A DNA stretch of 8,403 nt from Chitinophagaceae bacterium (GTDB lineage: Bacteria; Bacteroidota; Bacteroidia; Chitinophagales; Chitinophagaceae). The notes beneath the pieces are model-generated. The model saw only the letters and a program-made list of their open reading frames with translations. It searched no databases and was not told the origin of the DNA. The stretch lies in assembly GCA_947489175.1 (NCBI GenBank), contig CANLED010000076.1, forward strand, positions 1-8,403, read 5' to 3'. The position numbers and the translations under genes are program-made. This document shows, one piece after another, positions 7,831 through 8,403 of the stretch. Numbering within the stretch: the stretch's first letter is position 1; each line of letters opens with the position of its first letter.

Positions 7831-8403
7831 ATGATAAAATATTCACATTTCATCCGCCTGCAAAAAAAAACGACCATACATCTTCTCTTTTTTGCATCCT
7901 GTTTTTTATGCATGAATAGCATAAAAGCAGATGTTATAATTAAAGGATTTCCAGTGCCTAAGTTTAAAAAAGATACTGTTTCAATCTCAACCATGGGTGC
8001 TGTTGGAGATGGGCAAACCATCAACACTCGTTTCATCCAGCATGCGATTGATTCAATGCATAAAAAGGGTGGCGGTGTTGTGCTTATCCCCAGCGGATTT
8101 TGGCTTTCTGGTCCAATTGTTTTGAAAAGCAACATCAACCTTTCCATCGAACGAGGTGCAACGTTGATATTTAGTGATAAAAAAGAAGTGTACCCGCTTG
8201 TTGCTGGCAATTGGGAAGGCCTCCCTCAAATGAGAAATCAATCACCCATCTCAGCCTCAGGTGCCTCTAATATTGCTATCACCGGTAAAGGAATAATAGA
8301 TGGAAATGGTGCTGCATGGAGAATGGTGAAAAAAGAAAAACTCACTGAATCTGAATGGAAAAAACTGATTTCAAAGGGTGGGGTTGTAGGTGAAGATAAA
8401 AAA
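7831..8403 (+). CDS. GH28 polygalacturonase-type glycoside hydrolase, 3'-truncated by the window
   Basis: The predicted role is hydrolysis of alpha-galacturonosidic bonds in pectin (endo- or exo-polygalacturonase or a relative). The first 191 codons are present and the frame runs off the window end without a stop. ATG 7831 is the first ATG after the in-frame stop at 7708-7710. It gives a basic n-region (KYSHFIRLQKK) and a hydrophobic core (LLFFASCFLCM), with possible cleavage near SIKA|D (after 33); FASC at 21-24 is a weak lipobox-like alternative. The mature region has family marks: MGAVGDGQTINT (55-66), KGGGVVLIPSGFWLSGPI (79-96), LKSNINLSIERGATLIFS, and ITGKGIIDGNGAAWR (150-164) followed by a Lys-rich segment, as in many Bacteroidota GH28 proteins. 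The catalytic Asp motifs lie beyond the window, so activity and substrate specificity cannot be judged. It is the last visible member of the pectin gene set. Confidence 0.9.
   Translation, partial: MIKYSHFIRLQKKTTIHLLFFASCFLCMNSIKADVIIKGFPVPKFKKDTVSISTMGAVGDGQTINTRFIQHAIDSMHKKGGGVVLIPSGFWLSGPIVLKSNINLSIERGATLIFSDKKEVYPLVAGNWEGLPQMRNQSPISASGASNIAITGKGIIDGNGAAWRMVKKEKLTESEWKKLISKGGVVGEDKK
7862..7870 (+). repeat. A9 homopolymer within the GH28 signal-peptide codons
   Basis: Nine consecutive A residues encode part of the basic Gln-Lys-Lys n-region (residues 11-14) of the GH28 leader. It is comparable to the T10 run in the lyase leader. Slippage here would shift the frame early in the gene, but as given the frame is intact. 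Confidence 0.85.

Noticed and set aside
7740..8210. 156-codon minus-strand open frame
   Set aside because: It lies antisense to the end of CE8 and the GH28 N-terminus, both strongly supported by motifs; its translation shows no recognisable domain.

Overview
This window is part of a polysaccharide utilization locus (PUL) from a member of the phylum Bacteroidota, aimed at pectin. The phylum call rests on the adjacent SusC-like and SusD-like genes, which are diagnostic for Bacteroidota, together with AT-rich DNA, starts without Shine-Dalgarno sequences, and secreted proteins cleaved just before Gln (SA-Q, VA-Q). The style of the proteins would suit a Chitinophagaceae- or Sphingobacteriaceae-like environmental lineage, but that finer placement is only an impression.

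Layout: six genes, all on the + strand, fill almost the whole window. (1) 1-2787 is a SusC/RagA-type TonB-dependent outer-membrane transporter lacking its N-terminus because the window opens inside the plug domain. (2) 2811-4682 is its SusD/RagB-type surface glycan-binding lipoprotein. (3) 4684-6081 is a secreted family PL1-type pectate lyase. (4) 6078-6830 is an SGNH-fold rhamnogalacturonan/pectin acetylesterase (CE12-like). (5) 6827-7783 is a pectin methylesterase (CE8). (6) 7831 to the window end is the N-terminal part of a GH28 polygalacturonase-type hydrolase. Spacing is very tight: 23 bp, 1 bp, two 4-bp ATGA overlaps, then 47 bp. No terminator hairpin or convincing internal promoter is visible, so the set is most likely one operon whose promoter lies upstream of base 1.

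Inferred joint function: the methylesterase and acetylesterase strip methyl and acetyl esters from pectin, the PL1 lyase and GH28 hydrolase cut the exposed polygalacturonan backbone, and the SusC/SusD pair captures and imports the resulting oligogalacturonides. Missing from the window are a regulator (hybrid two-component sensor or ECF sigma/anti-sigma pair), an unsaturated-uronyl hydrolase (GH88/GH105) and the cytoplasmic galacturonate/DKI catabolic genes; these may lie outside.

I see no RNA gene, CRISPR array, insertion sequence, broken gene or clearly novel system. The points for a second look are modest: an unusually long C-terminal section in the SusD protein, homopolymer runs inside two signal-peptide coding regions, poorly defined export signals on two enzymes, and the truncated GH28 gene.
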